From: Sphingobacterium sp. LZ7M1
Lineage (GTDB): Bacteria; Bacteroidota; Bacteroidia; Sphingobacteriales; Sphingobacteriaceae
Reading direction: 5' to 3'
Length of the DNA stretch: 64,000 nt
NCBI RefSeq assembly: GCF_024296865.1
Contig: NZ_CP101134.1
Span: forward strand, 2,604,001 to 2,668,000
Under the pieces are notes generated by a model. That model did not search any database and had not been told where the DNA came from. It saw nothing but the letters and a program-made list of their open reading frames with translations. Numbering within the stretch: the first letter of the stretch is position 1; the number at the start of each line of letters is the position of its first letter. The translations under genes and the position numbers were made by a program. Positions 34,630 to 44,473 of the stretch are shown here, one piece after another.

Positions 34630-35967
34630 TCAATAAACTACCTTTCCATTATAAATTAAAGATTTAACTTCAGAAACCCTTGAAACTGCTTCAGCTGAAC
34701 AACTGGCATCAATCAGAACCAAGTCTGCATTATCACCCGCCTTTGGCCAAAGTTGATTTCCTTTGTCGTCTAATGGTGTGATACCTGCAGTCGCTAAGCT
34801 CAACATTCTTGATAAGGCCAATTCAGTTGAGTAACCATATAATTGCGCTGCCAAATTTGCCTTTTGCAAAACACTTCCTGAACCAAAGGTATTCCAATGG
34901 TCAACTATGCTATCATTACCGACCATTACTTCTACCCCTTTGTTCATTAAGGTAGGTATTGGCATGATTAATCCTCCAAATGGAACCGTGGATATTATTC
35001 CCACTTTTGCTTCAGCTAATTTTTCGGCTAATTCTTCTTGTTTTGCTTGGTCAATTTTTCCTAAAGCAAAACAATGGCTCAAATAAGTTTTTCCTTTCAG
35101 GATTGGATTTTCATTAACCTTTTTAATCAGGTATTCAATGGTCTGCACTCCGGAATCACCTGTTTCATGGAGGTGTATATCAATTCCTTTTTGATTATCC
35201 AAAGCCAATTGAACGGTAAAGTCCATAGTTTTTTCGATAGCTCCATCAATACTGAAGGGATCAAGACCGCCAATAAAATCAATATCCATTTTAGCAGCTT
35301 CTTTTAAATATGGAACAGAGTCGGTATAATAAACCCCATGTTGAGGAAAAGCTACCAATTCAGCTCCAAAACCATCTTTTTTATGGTCCAATGCCTTTTG
35401 GAGGTTTTTTAGGGAATCTAATTTCGATGTGGGTTCAATATTGACATGGCTCCTTGCAAATGCAGACCCATGGGACTGTAATAACTCGATCAGTTTCTCC
35501 GCTTTGAAGGTTGAGTTCTTCAATAGCTCCGGCATGATTTCCTGTTCCAGGGCAATCATCCCCTTCACTCCTCCTTTCCTTCTTTTTACGGCCTGCCAAT
35601 TAGCACCATAATAAGTTTTATCAAGGTGAATATGCATATCTTTAAAGGAAGGCAACATCAATAGTCCTTTGGCATCAACTGCATCGGGATCATTCGTATT
35701 GGAACTGATATTTTTGATTTTTCCATTTTCGATATCAACGGAAAAGAGATCAGTTTTTGTAGAAGCCACCTCATCTTCAAAATATTCAAAACCAGTTTCA
35801 AGCCTTACATTTTTAAGTTTAAGATTTTTCATGTTTTTATAATAGTTGATGGATGGAGTCCCACTAGCCGTCTTATCAGCGTTTGCAGCAAACGCATTTG
35901 TTCCAAATGCTATTCCTGCAACGCTCATGGCTGAATTCCGTAAGAAGTCTTTTCTTGAAAGTTTCAT
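34630..35967 (-). CDS. Cytosine-deaminase-like amidohydrolase (exported)
   Basis: The ATG at 35967 is chosen over an in-frame TTG two codons upstream. The 445-residue protein has a Tat-like signal (SRKDFLRNSAMSVAGIAFG; RK instead of the RR pair). The metal and catalytic residues of cytosine-deaminase-type amidohydrolases are visible: H112 and H114 in DMHIHLDKT, H265 and E268 in DIHLHETGD, H298 in LSHCFALG and D352 in VGNDSIVDHW. The reaction is hydrolytic deamination of a heterocycle or hydrolysis of a related amide. The substrate is not predictable, and an exported member is unusual. The lipoprotein gene 2 bases downstream is probably co-transcribed. Confidence 0.88.
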   Translation of the reverse strand: MKLSRKDFLRNSAMSVAGIAFGTNAFAANADKTASGTPSINYYKNMKNLKLKNVRLETGFEYFEDEVASTKTDLFSVDIENGKIKNISSNTNDPDAVDAKGLLMLPSFKDMHIHLDKTYYGANWQAVKRRKGGVKGMIALEQEIMPELLKNSTFKAEKLIELLQSHGSAFARSHVNIEPTSKLDSLKNLQKALDHKKDGFGAELVAFPQHGVYYTDSVPYLKEAAKMDIDFIGGLDPFSIDGAIEKTMDFTVQLALDNQKGIDIHLHETGDSGVQTIEYLIKKVNENPILKGKTYLSHCFALGKIDQAKQEELAEKLAEAKVGIISTVPFGGLIMPIPTLMNKGVEVMVGNDSIVDHWNTFGSGSVLQKANLAAQLYGYSTELALSRMLSLATAGITPLDDKGNQLWPKAGDNADLVLIDASCSAEAVSRVSEVKSLIYNGKVVY

Positions 35968-36065
35968 ATTCAATTAATTTTGAATGAGCTATTGTGATCT
36001 ATAATACAAAGGTAGGATGATCTAGTTCCAATATCTTGGAAATTACATCCAATTTCTTGTAAATT

Positions 36066-36917
36066 TTATAACTGCGAACGAAATTGACTTGGATTTAAAC
36101 CTGTTTGGTTTTTGAAGAAGTTGGAGAAATAGGCATGGTCGGAGAAACCGAGATCAAAAGCAATTTCCTTAATACTTCGCTCAGAAGTTTGTAATAGCCG
36201 TTTTGATTCGAGAGTAATTCGCTGATGGATAAGCTTATTTGCTGATACCTTAAGATTTTTCTTACAAAGGATATTGAGATAATTAGCACTGATGTTTAAT
36301 TGTTCTGCATAAAAAGTAATCGATTTCTGTTCCTTGTAAAATTTATCAATAAGCCAATTGAACTTAGCCAATCGTGGATTGGTTTGATAGACCTTAAATT
36401 CCTCAATATCAAATTCGGCCTCCTTGCTCACTAATGCGGCAATTACAGCGGCACGTGCAGAGATCAATTGGTTGACAGGTTGAGTAAGCAACAATTCATC
36501 TCGAATCGCATTGAACTCATATAGCAATTTTTCGAAAGCTTCATTGCTGAGCCTAATAACAGGATGGTTCTGATAATTTGTAAAAGAATAACGAAATGCT
36601 GGTGCAAACTGTTCAAGAAAGGTTTTGTCAATCATGAGCTGATATCCCTTTGAACCCTCCTGGATATGCCATTTATGGATCTGTTCAGGAAAAAGCACAT
36701 GGACTTCCCTATTTCCAATGCTATAATCAACAGAATCGATATTGTGGATTCCTGAGGCATGATCAAAAAGAATAATAAAAAAGAAATCATGTTTATGGGG
36801 TTTCTCAATTATCTTTTCGCCAAGGATTTCATTGAAGAGCAATTCTTTCTTACCGGCGAATTGCTCCTCACGAAAACCATGCATATCTAGAGTAGGAATT
36901 ACATTTTTGTCATCCAT
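36066..36917 (-). CDS. AraC-family transcriptional regulator
   Basis: The 283-residue protein has an N-terminal cupin-like half with 'KPHKHDFFFIILFDHASGIHNIDS' in two pieces, and a C-terminal AraC DNA-binding domain: 'FYAEQLNISANYLNILCKKNLKVSANKLIHQR' in two pieces, then 'RSIKEIAFDLGFSDHAYFSNFFKNQTGLNPSQFRSQL'. It lies between the acyltransferase-like gene and the amidohydrolase gene on the same strand. It probably regulates the flanking catabolic genes. Confidence 0.92.
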   Translation of the reverse strand: MDDKNVIPTLDMHGFREEQFAGKKELLFNEILGEKIIEKPHKHDFFFIILFDHASGIHNIDSVDYSIGNREVHVLFPEQIHKWHIQEGSKGYQLMIDKTFLEQFAPAFRYSFTNYQNHPVIRLSNEAFEKLLYEFNAIRDELLLTQPVNQLISARAAVIAALVSKEAEFDIEEFKVYQTNPRLAKFNWLIDKFYKEQKSITFYAEQLNISANYLNILCKKNLKVSANKLIHQRITLESKRLLQTSERSIKEIAFDLGFSDHAYFSNFFKNQTGLNPSQFRSQL

Positions 36918-36985
36918 TTGATTTCCTCAGAAAAGATTAAGTAACCTAAAATTAAGGAATAGCAAACGGAATCATCTGTTCAAAT

Positions 36986-38101
36986 CTAGATTTTGACAAA
37001 AATCCCTCTTTTGTACAAGAAAATAAGGATAAGTAAGACAATAGAGTAATTCCCGACGGTCAGGATCAAATGGGCATATTCTTCATAGTGTTTTTCTAAA
37101 CCAAAAGTCAAAGAATGAACCAGGCTCCTGAAATCAATAACTTCAGCCAATCCATAAGCAACGATGGAATTCATTCCATAAACTTTTAACCAGCGAAAGG
37201 GCATCTTTATTTGCTTGACATCAATCACATAATAGAATATGGCCATTAATAAGATACATATTCCACCTGAAAACAGGGTCATGCTCCCTGTCCATATTTT
37301 CTTGATGATTGGTTGTTGAAATTGCCATATTAAGCTAACCGCAATACAAATTACACCTGCAATGATCAATTTTACGGTTGTTCCATTTGGGTCTTTATCT
37401 TTGCCATCCTTAATTACTTTACCAGTAAGGCATCCCATCAAAACTGTAACGATAAAGGTTAAACTACTCCAGATCCAGGTATATTGATAATGTTCAGAAA
37501 ACACCCATTCATCGCCTTGCCATTTCACTCCATCCATGAAATTTTGAAGGAACATTTTGTCGAGATAAATGGCAAAATTATAATTGGGTTCATAACCTCC
37601 CCAAGTAGACATGGGGATAGAATAAATGATCAATAAGGACAAACCCATACCTATGAGTTTTTTGAAGCTGAAATGGAGATAAGCCAAAGAGGTAATTAGA
37701 TATCCTGTTGCGATAGCTTGTAAGGTATTGGAATATAACCGTAATACTTTCCAGTCAAAGGCCAAGAGATTACCCTGAACAATCATTCCAATGATCCACA
37801 AAATCAGAAATCTCCTTATGATGTGCCTGTATACGTCGGGACTATCGTTTCCGATTTTTCTATCTAAAGAAAATGGAATGGTAATCCCTGTCATAAAGAG
37901 GAACAAGGGCATAATTATATCCCATAGTCTAAAACCTTCCCAAGCTTCATGTTCAAACTGGGTCAACATGCTGTGATATCCAGGGTTGTCCCATATTTGC
38001 CCAACTGACATCAGAACAGGCTGTAAAAAAACCAACAGAAACAGGTCCAGTCCCCTGAGTATATCTAGGGACTCTAATCGTTGTGAAGGGATAACTTTCA
38101 T
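36986..38101 (-). CDS. Heparan-alpha-glucosaminide acetyltransferase-like membrane protein (DUF5009/NagX type)
   Basis: The 371-residue inner-membrane protein opens 'SQRLESLDILRGLDLFLLVFLQ' and has about ten hydrophobic helices. 'HEAWEGFRLWDIIMPLFLFMTGITIPFSLDRK' in pieces and 'VYGMNSIVAYGLAEVIDFR' are typical of HGSNAT/NagX-like proteins, which move acyl groups across the membrane to aminosugars or act as porter-like proteins. It starts 19 bases after the GH127 gene, so the two likely form an operon. The substrate is unproven. Confidence 0.85.
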   Translation of the reverse strand: MKVIPSQRLESLDILRGLDLFLLVFLQPVLMSVGQIWDNPGYHSMLTQFEHEAWEGFRLWDIIMPLFLFMTGITIPFSLDRKIGNDSPDVYRHIIRRFLILWIIGMIVQGNLLAFDWKVLRLYSNTLQAIATGYLITSLAYLHFSFKKLIGMGLSLLIIYSIPMSTWGGYEPNYNFAIYLDKMFLQNFMDGVKWQGDEWVFSEHYQYTWIWSSLTFIVTVLMGCLTGKVIKDGKDKDPNGTTVKLIIAGVICIAVSLIWQFQQPIIKKIWTGSMTLFSGGICILLMAIFYYVIDVKQIKMPFRWLKVYGMNSIVAYGLAEVIDFRSLVHSLTFGLEKHYEEYAHLILTVGNYSIVLLILIFLYKRGIFVKI

Positions 38102-38120
38102 AAAATAGGGTTCAATAGGT

Positions 38121-40145
38121 TTATTTTCTAAGCATAGGAAATTGAGAAATCCTTAATGTGGTACAACCATATGGAATCAAACGGATTTCAACTTCTTTTA
38201 AATCATTGATATTTAATCCGTACATATCAGCTGTCGGCATCGGTCCTGCCATTCCATTATATAATTTCCAAAACGGAAGTTGCCTAGCTTTTACTTTTAA
38301 TTCAATTGGTGCATTTTCACGGTTCCAAGGATAGGCTTTATTGGCATTGTCTTTTTCAGAAACCTGAAATAGCGAAGCCATTTCATTTTTGTTGAACAAA
38401 GGCAAACCGTAATTCCAATCTGCTGTCGGCCGGACCTCAATAAATGAATCTCCATAGGCGACCTTTTCCTTGTCTTCAAGGAACACTTCTTTTTCTTCAC
38501 CTGGGATATCCAATGCATAAACCAATGGACCTCTTTCTATGGCCCGAGAACCTTCGTGATAGGTCTCAAAGTTGAATTCCATTGGAAAGTCCAAAGACAT
38601 GACATCATTGTTTTTCCAGGCTCTATTTATTTCGATTACAGAACCAGGTTTTGTATCTACATTGAATTCTTCGCCATTGATCAGGATTTTGGCATTTTTT
38701 GTCCAAGTGGGTATCCTAAGCTGATAAGGAAATTCAATAGCACTTTCTCTGTGATTAAATGTAAGGTTGATCCTGTTTTCAAATGGATAAAAAGTCTCTT
38801 GCGAAACTTGAACAATTTTTCCAGCCTGGCCAACTTTTACAACTGCAGATGAAGGTGCATAGATCATGGATGCAATTCCTTTATTTGCGGTTGCATAATA
38901 AAGGTTTTGCGTGAATTTGGGCCAACCTTGATGCATATTGGAAGTACAACATGGGTAACCCGTCAAAAGTCCAAAAACCACATCGGTCCCTTGATGATTG
39001 ACATCAAAATTGTACATCTGTCTAGTAATTTGAACCTGATTGGCCTGCTGAAAATATTGACGGCGCATAAAATCATCTGAAATCTGGGTTGGCAAAGCAT
39101 TGAATGCTACTTTTTCTAAGTGTTCTGCAAAACCAACATCTCCGGTTATTTCCAGCATCTTTTCCAAGGAAAACATCAATTCAACTGCTGAACAGAGTTC
39201 CGATCCCTGCGTCGGGTTACTACCATGCAGGGCCTCATCCCCACCGTACATTCCTTGCGCCTGACCATTAAATAATTTAATGTCAGATAAGCCCTGTTTC
39301 ACTGCGGCCAGATGTTTTGGGTCTTTACTTTGTTGGTAAAAAATTACTGGTTCTTTCAGCCCTTGCGCTAAATTCACGCAATGAATGCTTCTAAAAGTAG
39401 CCAACATATTCCGCTGAATGAACTTTTGGGTAAAATCAAAACCTTGGGCATGCAAGATATCTGCAAGTTCAAGCAATTTAGGGTCTTCCGTAATGTTGTA
39501 AAGCCAATAAACAGCCTGAAGATTATCGGCTGAACGGTATTCAGCCCAAAAGGTCCAATGTCCTAGTGGTTTCTCTTCTAAGGTTCTAAGTTGATAGTGA
39601 AAATATTTAGTAAAGAGGTTTACTACCCTTTGATCTTCAGTTGCGGAATAATCCTGTTGCAGTATCTTGAGCATGACCATCTTAGGCCACCAATCATGTG
39701 AATTGTCCCGCTGAATTCCTGGTTCATGATCATAATCCTTCGCAGGTCCAAAATAGCCATCTTCAGATTGGCTTTGTAAGGCCCATTCCACCCAGCGTTG
39801 CGCTTTTGCTTTTAATCCCTTATCATTTAACTGGTATGCTAAAGGCAAGAGTCCATCCACCCAATAAGGTCCTCGCTCCCATTGATCACCATCTCCTCCA
39901 AGCCATCCATTTCTGTCTCCCATGACTAATGGATAGAGCTGATCCAATTGTCCCGTAGCTCCATTTTTCTGGGAGTTCAGCATTTCCTTTAACCAACCCT
40001 GAGGTTTTATTGCTCCCAAAGGCAACTCCATAAAAGGTTTCTGGATGAGCGGCGCTTTATTCTGTTTATAGGGTTGAGCTTGAAGATGAACACTTCCGAA
40101 TGTCAATAGAAAGGCACATAAAGACAAATTGATTAGTTTATTCAT
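38121..40145 (-). CDS. Beta-L-arabinofuranosidase-like protein, GH127 (DUF1680)
   Basis: The 674-residue protein has a signal peptide (MNKLINLSLCAFLLTFGSVHLQA). The (alpha/alpha)6-barrel catalytic part shows 'QPYWVDGLLPLAYQL'-like segments. It also shows the GH127 metal/thiolate set: E316 and C318 in GSELCSAVE and C399/C400 in GYPCCTSNMHQGWPKF. These match Glu338, Cys340, Cys417 and Cys418 of the characterised Bifidobacterium enzyme HypBA1, where Zn2+ holds a cysteine nucleophile. E304 is a candidate acid/base. This supports activity on beta-linked L-arabinofuranose, although many DUF1680 proteins act on other residues. It is the first gene of a minus-strand operon. Confidence 0.9.
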   Translation of the reverse strand: MNKLINLSLCAFLLTFGSVHLQAQPYKQNKAPLIQKPFMELPLGAIKPQGWLKEMLNSQKNGATGQLDQLYPLVMGDRNGWLGGDGDQWERGPYWVDGLLPLAYQLNDKGLKAKAQRWVEWALQSQSEDGYFGPAKDYDHEPGIQRDNSHDWWPKMVMLKILQQDYSATEDQRVVNLFTKYFHYQLRTLEEKPLGHWTFWAEYRSADNLQAVYWLYNITEDPKLLELADILHAQGFDFTQKFIQRNMLATFRSIHCVNLAQGLKEPVIFYQQSKDPKHLAAVKQGLSDIKLFNGQAQGMYGGDEALHGSNPTQGSELCSAVELMFSLEKMLEITGDVGFAEHLEKVAFNALPTQISDDFMRRQYFQQANQVQITRQMYNFDVNHQGTDVVFGLLTGYPCCTSNMHQGWPKFTQNLYYATANKGIASMIYAPSSAVVKVGQAGKIVQVSQETFYPFENRINLTFNHRESAIEFPYQLRIPTWTKNAKILINGEEFNVDTKPGSVIEINRAWKNNDVMSLDFPMEFNFETYHEGSRAIERGPLVYALDIPGEEKEVFLEDKEKVAYGDSFIEVRPTADWNYGLPLFNKNEMASLFQVSEKDNANKAYPWNRENAPIELKVKARQLPFWKLYNGMAGPMPTADMYGLNINDLKEVEIRLIPYGCTTLRISQFPMLRK

Positions 40146-40301
40146 GGTATTAGGTTTATTTGAGATAAATCCGCAAGGACATTCCTTAGCATGAAGTTAA
40201 GGCTTTTTTAATAATCATTTCCCATTTTAATAAAGAAATTAGCTTTTGTTTTTGGCTTTAGGCTAATTCTTGGTTATTTTTAAAAACAAAGCTGGAAAAG
40301 C

Positions 40302-41003
40302 ATGCCTGAAGAAATCGTTCGCCTGGAAAACGTTGAAAAAATATATCAAACTGGAGACACTAGCATTACTGCATTGGCTAAAAGTAGCCTAAGTTTTGAG
40401 TCCAACAAATTGACCTTAATCATGGGGCCTTCCGGTTCTGGAAAAACAACTTTATTATCCATCATTGGTTGCATCATTTATCCTAGTTCTGGAAAGGTTT
40501 TCTATAAAGACAAAGAGGTAACAAGTCTGTCGGAAAACAAACTTGCAGATTTAAGGTTGCATGATATAGGTTTTGTATTCCAGCAGTTCAACCTTTTGGA
40601 GCCTCTCACAGCTTTGGAAAACGTGATGCAACCCCTTTTACTGCAAGCGGTGGATAAAAAGGAAGCGAAAGAAAAGGCAATTGCAGCCCTAGAAGCAGTT
40701 GGTCTTGCCGATCGTTTGCACAACTTGCCCAAAAAATTAAGTGGGGGTCAAAAACAAAGGGTTTCCATAGCGAGGGCCTTAGTGACCAATCCAACCATGA
40801 TTTTATGTGATGAGCCAACAGCATCCTTAGATGCAAAAAGCGCAGCCATTATCATGGAGGAACTCAAGGATCTCGCGCAAGAAGGTAAGGCAGTAATTAT
40901 TGTCACACATGACCTAAGGTTGAGAAAATTCGCTGATCATGTCATTTATGTAGAGGAAGGAAATGTTTCAAACAGTATTCGCAATGAGGAAGATTATAAA
41001 TAG
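40302..41003 (+). CDS. ABC transporter ATP-binding protein (LolD/MacB/DevA type)
   Basis: The 233-residue ATPase has Walker A 'GPSGSGKTTLL', a Q-loop 'VFQQFNLLEPLTALENV', signature 'LSGGQKQRVSIARAL', Walker B 'MILCDEPTASLD' and switch His in 'VIIVTHDLRL'. 'RLENVEKIYQTGDTSITAL' is the usual LolD-type opening. It powers the permease encoded two genes downstream. It overlaps the adaptor start by about 20 bases, so translation is coupled. Confidence 0.96.
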   Translation: MPEEIVRLENVEKIYQTGDTSITALAKSSLSFESNKLTLIMGPSGSGKTTLLSIIGCIIYPSSGKVFYKDKEVTSLSENKLADLRLHDIGFVFQQFNLLEPLTALENVMQPLLLQAVDKKEAKEKAIAALEAVGLADRLHNLPKKLSGGQKQRVSIARALVTNPTMILCDEPTASLDAKSAAIIMEELKDLAQEGKAVIIVTHDLRLRKFADHVIYVEEGNVSNSIRNEEDYK

Positions 41004-41934
41004 GTTAAGCATTTTTGGTTGTTTCATGATTTTGACTGCTTTAATTGGTTGCAAAAACGAAAAGAAGAAACAAGAAGAGCAAGAGAAAGCGAAGCTGTCT
41101 GCAATTTACGGCTCAGTCATTGCAATCGGTAAGGTATTACCGGAAGGTGGTTGGGTACAGATAAGTTCACCGATCAGTGCCGAGGTCAAGGAAATAATGG
41201 TCAAAGAAGGTGATGTAGTGGAACAAGGACAGGTCTTAATGACCTTGAAAGAAAATATGGAGGGATTAGATCTTGCTCAATCACAAAGCCAATTAGAGAG
41301 CCTAAAAGCTCAACATCAAGCAAGTACCAAGGATTTGGCCAAGCAGGAAATCATATTAAAAGAGTTAATGTCGAAATATGAAACGTCTAGGTCCCTTTTA
41401 GCGAAAAATGCAGAAACAAGGGAAAATGTAGACAAAGATCTTTCCAATGTCAAGCAACAGGAAGAATTAATTTCAGGTTTAAAAAGTCAGATCAGGGCCA
41501 ATCAAGCTACGGAAAAAGAACAATCCATCATCATTGCAAAAAATAGACAAAGCTTAAAGGATTATCAGGTTACAGCCATCAAGAAAGGAATAGTATCTGA
41601 ACTAAACGTGGAGATTGGCCAAACCATCAATGGTACAGCTGAATTAGGGAAAATAGTCGACAGCGAAAATATAGTCATTGAGGCCGAGGTTGATGAATTA
41701 TTTGCGGATAGCGTAAAGATCGGACAAACTGTAGACATCAACTTTGTGGGTAAACCTGCTGTCATCGGAAAAGGAAAGATTGTCTATTTGAGTCCTACCC
41801 TAATGAACAAATCCATATTGTTTGAGACGGCAAATGAGGCAGAAGATCGAAGGGTAAGAAGGATTCGCATAGAACCTGAGGGCAATTCTACTCTATTGAT
41901 CAATTCTAAAGTTGAATGTAGGATAAAATTGTGA
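40984..41934 (+). CDS. Periplasmic adaptor (HlyD/DevB-type) lipoprotein
   Basis: The ATG at 40984 is favoured over an upstream in-frame ATG at 40963 because it yields a clean lipoprotein signal (MRKIINRLSIFGCFMILTAL-IGC, Cys23). The 316-residue product has a lipoyl-like half ('SSPISAEVKEIMVKEGDVVEQGQVL'), a long coiled-coil hairpin (about residues 95-185) and the return 'YQVTAIKKGIVSELNVEIGQTINGTAELGKI'. A barrel follows ('EAEVDELFADSVKIGQTV'). It should link the FtsX-like permease to the TolC-like channel. Lipoprotein anchoring is common for such adaptors in Bacteroidota. Confidence 0.93.
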   Translation: MRKIINRLSIFGCFMILTALIGCKNEKKKQEEQEKAKLSAIYGSVIAIGKVLPEGGWVQISSPISAEVKEIMVKEGDVVEQGQVLMTLKENMEGLDLAQSQSQLESLKAQHQASTKDLAKQEIILKELMSKYETSRSLLAKNAETRENVDKDLSNVKQQEELISGLKSQIRANQATEKEQSIIIAKNRQSLKDYQVTAIKKGIVSELNVEIGQTINGTAELGKIVDSENIVIEAEVDELFADSVKIGQTVDINFVGKPAVIGKGKIVYLSPTLMNKSILFETANEAEDRRVRRIRIEPEGNSTLLINSKVECRIKL

Positions 41935-41938
41935 TAGC

Positions 41939-43072
41939 ATGTTGGGATTAGCTTGGAAATTTATTCGTTTTGATCGGGCCAAAAGCTTTGGAATAGTCAC
42001 TGCAATCGTGATCAGTGTATTCCTCATTGGACAACAGTTAAGCCTCCTATTTTTTCTGATGGGTTTAATGGGAAACTTGGTTAACAATGCGCCCGTTGAA
42101 AAAGATGATTTATGGATAATTGAGTCCCAAAGCAGAAATGTAAATTCCATAAACAGCATTGATCAGCGATCTGTCCAAGAAATCGGCAGCTTAAAAGGAA
42201 TAGTAACAGCAACTCCAATAATATTGGCTAACGCTCAGGCCACTTTTCTGGATGGCAAGACTGCTGCAGTCACTTTAGTTGGTGCACCAGCCCCAGCATT
42301 TCTGATGGGACCGGAGGTAAATAAAATTGATAGCGGCTCAGTTCAGGATCTGTTACAGCCATACGCCGTCAGTGCAGAATATTTTAATGCAAGAAGTTGG
42401 GAAACTTCACTATATCTTAATAAACCAATTGAAATCAATGGCAAGAGTGCAAAATTAGCGGTCATCACCAAAAATGCCCAGGCATTTGGAGCCAGCTTTA
42501 TGTATACGACTTTAGAAAATGCAAGTTATTTTGGAAACTTCCCGAATGATAAGGTCAGTTTAATCATTGCCAGGCTTGCCGAAGGGCAAGATAAAAAGGA
42601 GATGATCGAGGTAATCAATCAGAACTTTCCCCATTTAAGGGCTTGGGATGCTGAAAAACTAAAATCTTCAACAGTCAAGGAAATCTTGGTCTCATCGAAT
42701 ATGGGGATGAGTTTTGGCACATTAGTGGTATTCGCCATGATCTCTGGATTTTTTATTATTGGCCTCACATTATATTCTTCTGCATTGGACCGGATCAAAG
42801 ACTATGGTACCTTAAAAGCAATTGGAGCTAAAAACAAATTTGTAAACCGCCTGATCATTGCGCAAGCGTTTCTTTATGCAACCATTGGATATGCTGTAGC
42901 GATGTTATTGATCTATGGGTTTAAGTTTGGGGTTGAAAAAAGCGGATTAAACATAAATGTAAGTATACCATTTGCTTTGTTTTTGCTTTTGGTAACCATG
43001 ATAATATCCATTGGGGGATCTCTTTTTGCCGTTAGAAAAATATCAAAATTAGAACCCGCATCAGTTTTTTAA
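41939..43072 (+). CDS. FtsX/MacB-like ABC transporter permease (DevC type)
   Basis: The 377-residue protein has one N-terminal membrane helix ('SFGIVTAIVISVFLIGQQLSLLFFLMGLMG'), a periplasmic domain of about 200 residues, and three C-terminal helices starting 'LVVFAMISGFFIIGLTLYSSALDRIKDYGTLKAIGAKN' in pieces. 'DRIKDYGTLKAIGA' is the hallmark coupling-helix region of the FtsX/MacB family. It begins 4 bases after the adaptor and 1 base before the TolC-like gene. With its partners it would form a mechanotransmission-type exporter with an unknown cargo. Confidence 0.94.
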   Translation: MLGLAWKFIRFDRAKSFGIVTAIVISVFLIGQQLSLLFFLMGLMGNLVNNAPVEKDDLWIIESQSRNVNSINSIDQRSVQEIGSLKGIVTATPIILANAQATFLDGKTAAVTLVGAPAPAFLMGPEVNKIDSGSVQDLLQPYAVSAEYFNARSWETSLYLNKPIEINGKSAKLAVITKNAQAFGASFMYTTLENASYFGNFPNDKVSLIIARLAEGQDKKEMIEVINQNFPHLRAWDAEKLKSSTVKEILVSSNMGMSFGTLVVFAMISGFFIIGLTLYSSALDRIKDYGTLKAIGAKNKFVNRLIIAQAFLYATIGYAVAMLLIYGFKFGVEKSGLNINVSIPFALFLLLVTMIISIGGSLFAVRKISKLEPASVF

Positions 43073-43073
43073 C

Positions 43074-44351
43074 ATGAAGAAATCTATCTATCTTATTTTA
43101 CTTTTAATTGGATTTACCTTATCCGGAAATGCCCAGAGCCTGAGCATTTCGGATCTGTGGAACTATATAGGTCAATCGAGTAATCTAAAAGTTAAGAAAC
43201 TGAATAAAGAAGTTCAGGCAGCCCAATTGAATGTAAGGAGGTCTGAGCGATTTCCAGTAATTTATGGCGACGCCAATTTGCAGAGGAATCTAATTATTCC
43301 AACGACGCCGGTTCCTGCAATTGCCTTTGACCCCAATGCAGAGGAAGGTGCTATATTACCATTGAAATTTTCTACAAAATGGAATTCCAAAGCTGGTTTA
43401 CAATTGGAATGGAACCTTTTCGATCCTAATAGGAAGAGCCAACAACAGGAGGACCTGATCGCTTTAGAGAAAGCCAAGGTGGAAGAATCTTTAGCAGAGC
43501 AGGATTGGAAGATTAATTCTACCCTGGCCTATGCTTCGATTGTTTTAGCAACCGAACAATATCAATTTGCCCTTAAAGATTCCGCTCTATTTGAAGAGAT
43601 CAACAACATCAATAAGGAAAGATTTTTGGCAGGTAGAGGAAGTTCTGAAGATTACAGTCTTTCACAGCAAGAAGTACAAAGAAAAAAGATCTTGATGCAT
43701 GAATCATGGTCAATTTTAAAAGAGGCAAATTTAGAATTAGGCAGGTATTATCCGCTAGATTCCATTAGGGTGCTGAGCAACAATATGGAAGAAATATTAA
43801 TGGAGTTGGGTGCTTTTGAAAAAAAGATCTATGACCAACAGCTGGTTGAGCTTGACCAGCAATTATCCATGGTCCAATTAAAGGGAATAAAGCGACAGGT
43901 TCTACCCAGCCTGTCATTTAACGCTTATTATGGGGCTCAGTATTTCAGTAATTCCTTTAATATTATTGACAAAAGCAATTGGTATGGCTATAGTTATGCA
44001 AATCTAGGTTTGAGAATTCCAATTTCAGCATATTTTAGTAATAGCAACGCGATAAAGAAAGCTGAACTCAGTGAAAAAGTTTATATACAACAATTGGAAG
44101 ACCTTCAATTGAATGATGAAATCGACAAAAAACAAAAACAGGAAAAAATCATTTTTTCAAAACAAAAGATTGAAAGTCTAAATAGAATCAAGGACCTAGC
44201 ATTACAAAACAAAGAAGAAAAGTTGGCCGCCTATCAGGCGGGCAGAATACTATTAATTGACTTCAATAAAGCCAATAGTGATTACCTAAAATCATGTCAG
44301 GACATTTGGCAAGCTAAATATGATCTTTTGAAAATAATTTTGGAACAATAA
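43074..44351 (+). CDS. TolC-family outer-membrane channel
   Basis: The 425-residue protein has a signal peptide (MKKSIYLILLLIGFTLSGNA), long coiled-coil helices (for example 'NKEVQAAQLNVRRSERFPVIYGDANLQRN' in pieces) and internal repetition ('LVELDQQLSMVQLKGIKRQVLPSLSFNAYYGAQ'), typical of TolC/OEP proteins. It starts one base after the permease. The set ATPase-adaptor-permease-channel is complete, so this is a self-sufficient tripartite efflux/secretion system. Confidence 0.93.
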   Translation: MKKSIYLILLLIGFTLSGNAQSLSISDLWNYIGQSSNLKVKKLNKEVQAAQLNVRRSERFPVIYGDANLQRNLIIPTTPVPAIAFDPNAEEGAILPLKFSTKWNSKAGLQLEWNLFDPNRKSQQQEDLIALEKAKVEESLAEQDWKINSTLAYASIVLATEQYQFALKDSALFEEINNINKERFLAGRGSSEDYSLSQQEVQRKKILMHESWSILKEANLELGRYYPLDSIRVLSNNMEEILMELGAFEKKIYDQQLVELDQQLSMVQLKGIKRQVLPSLSFNAYYGAQYFSNSFNIIDKSNWYGYSYANLGLRIPISAYFSNSNAIKKAELSEKVYIQQLEDLQLNDEIDKKQKQEKIIFSKQKIESLNRIKDLALQNKEEKLAAYQAGRILLIDFNKANSDYLKSCQDIWQAKYDLLKIILEQ

Positions 44352-44473
44352 GTCAACATTAAAAGCTTCAATAAAATTCAGCAATTATTTTATTATCAAC
44401 ATTTTATTTCTATTTTTAAGTGAACGGCCCTTCTTATAGCGGTCTATCAAACCATTATTAATTTAAGAAAGCC

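Noticed and set aside
40302-44351. Lol lipoprotein-export system
   Set aside because: The ATPase resembles LolD, but a TolC-like channel and an HlyD-type adaptor in the same operon point to tripartite export.
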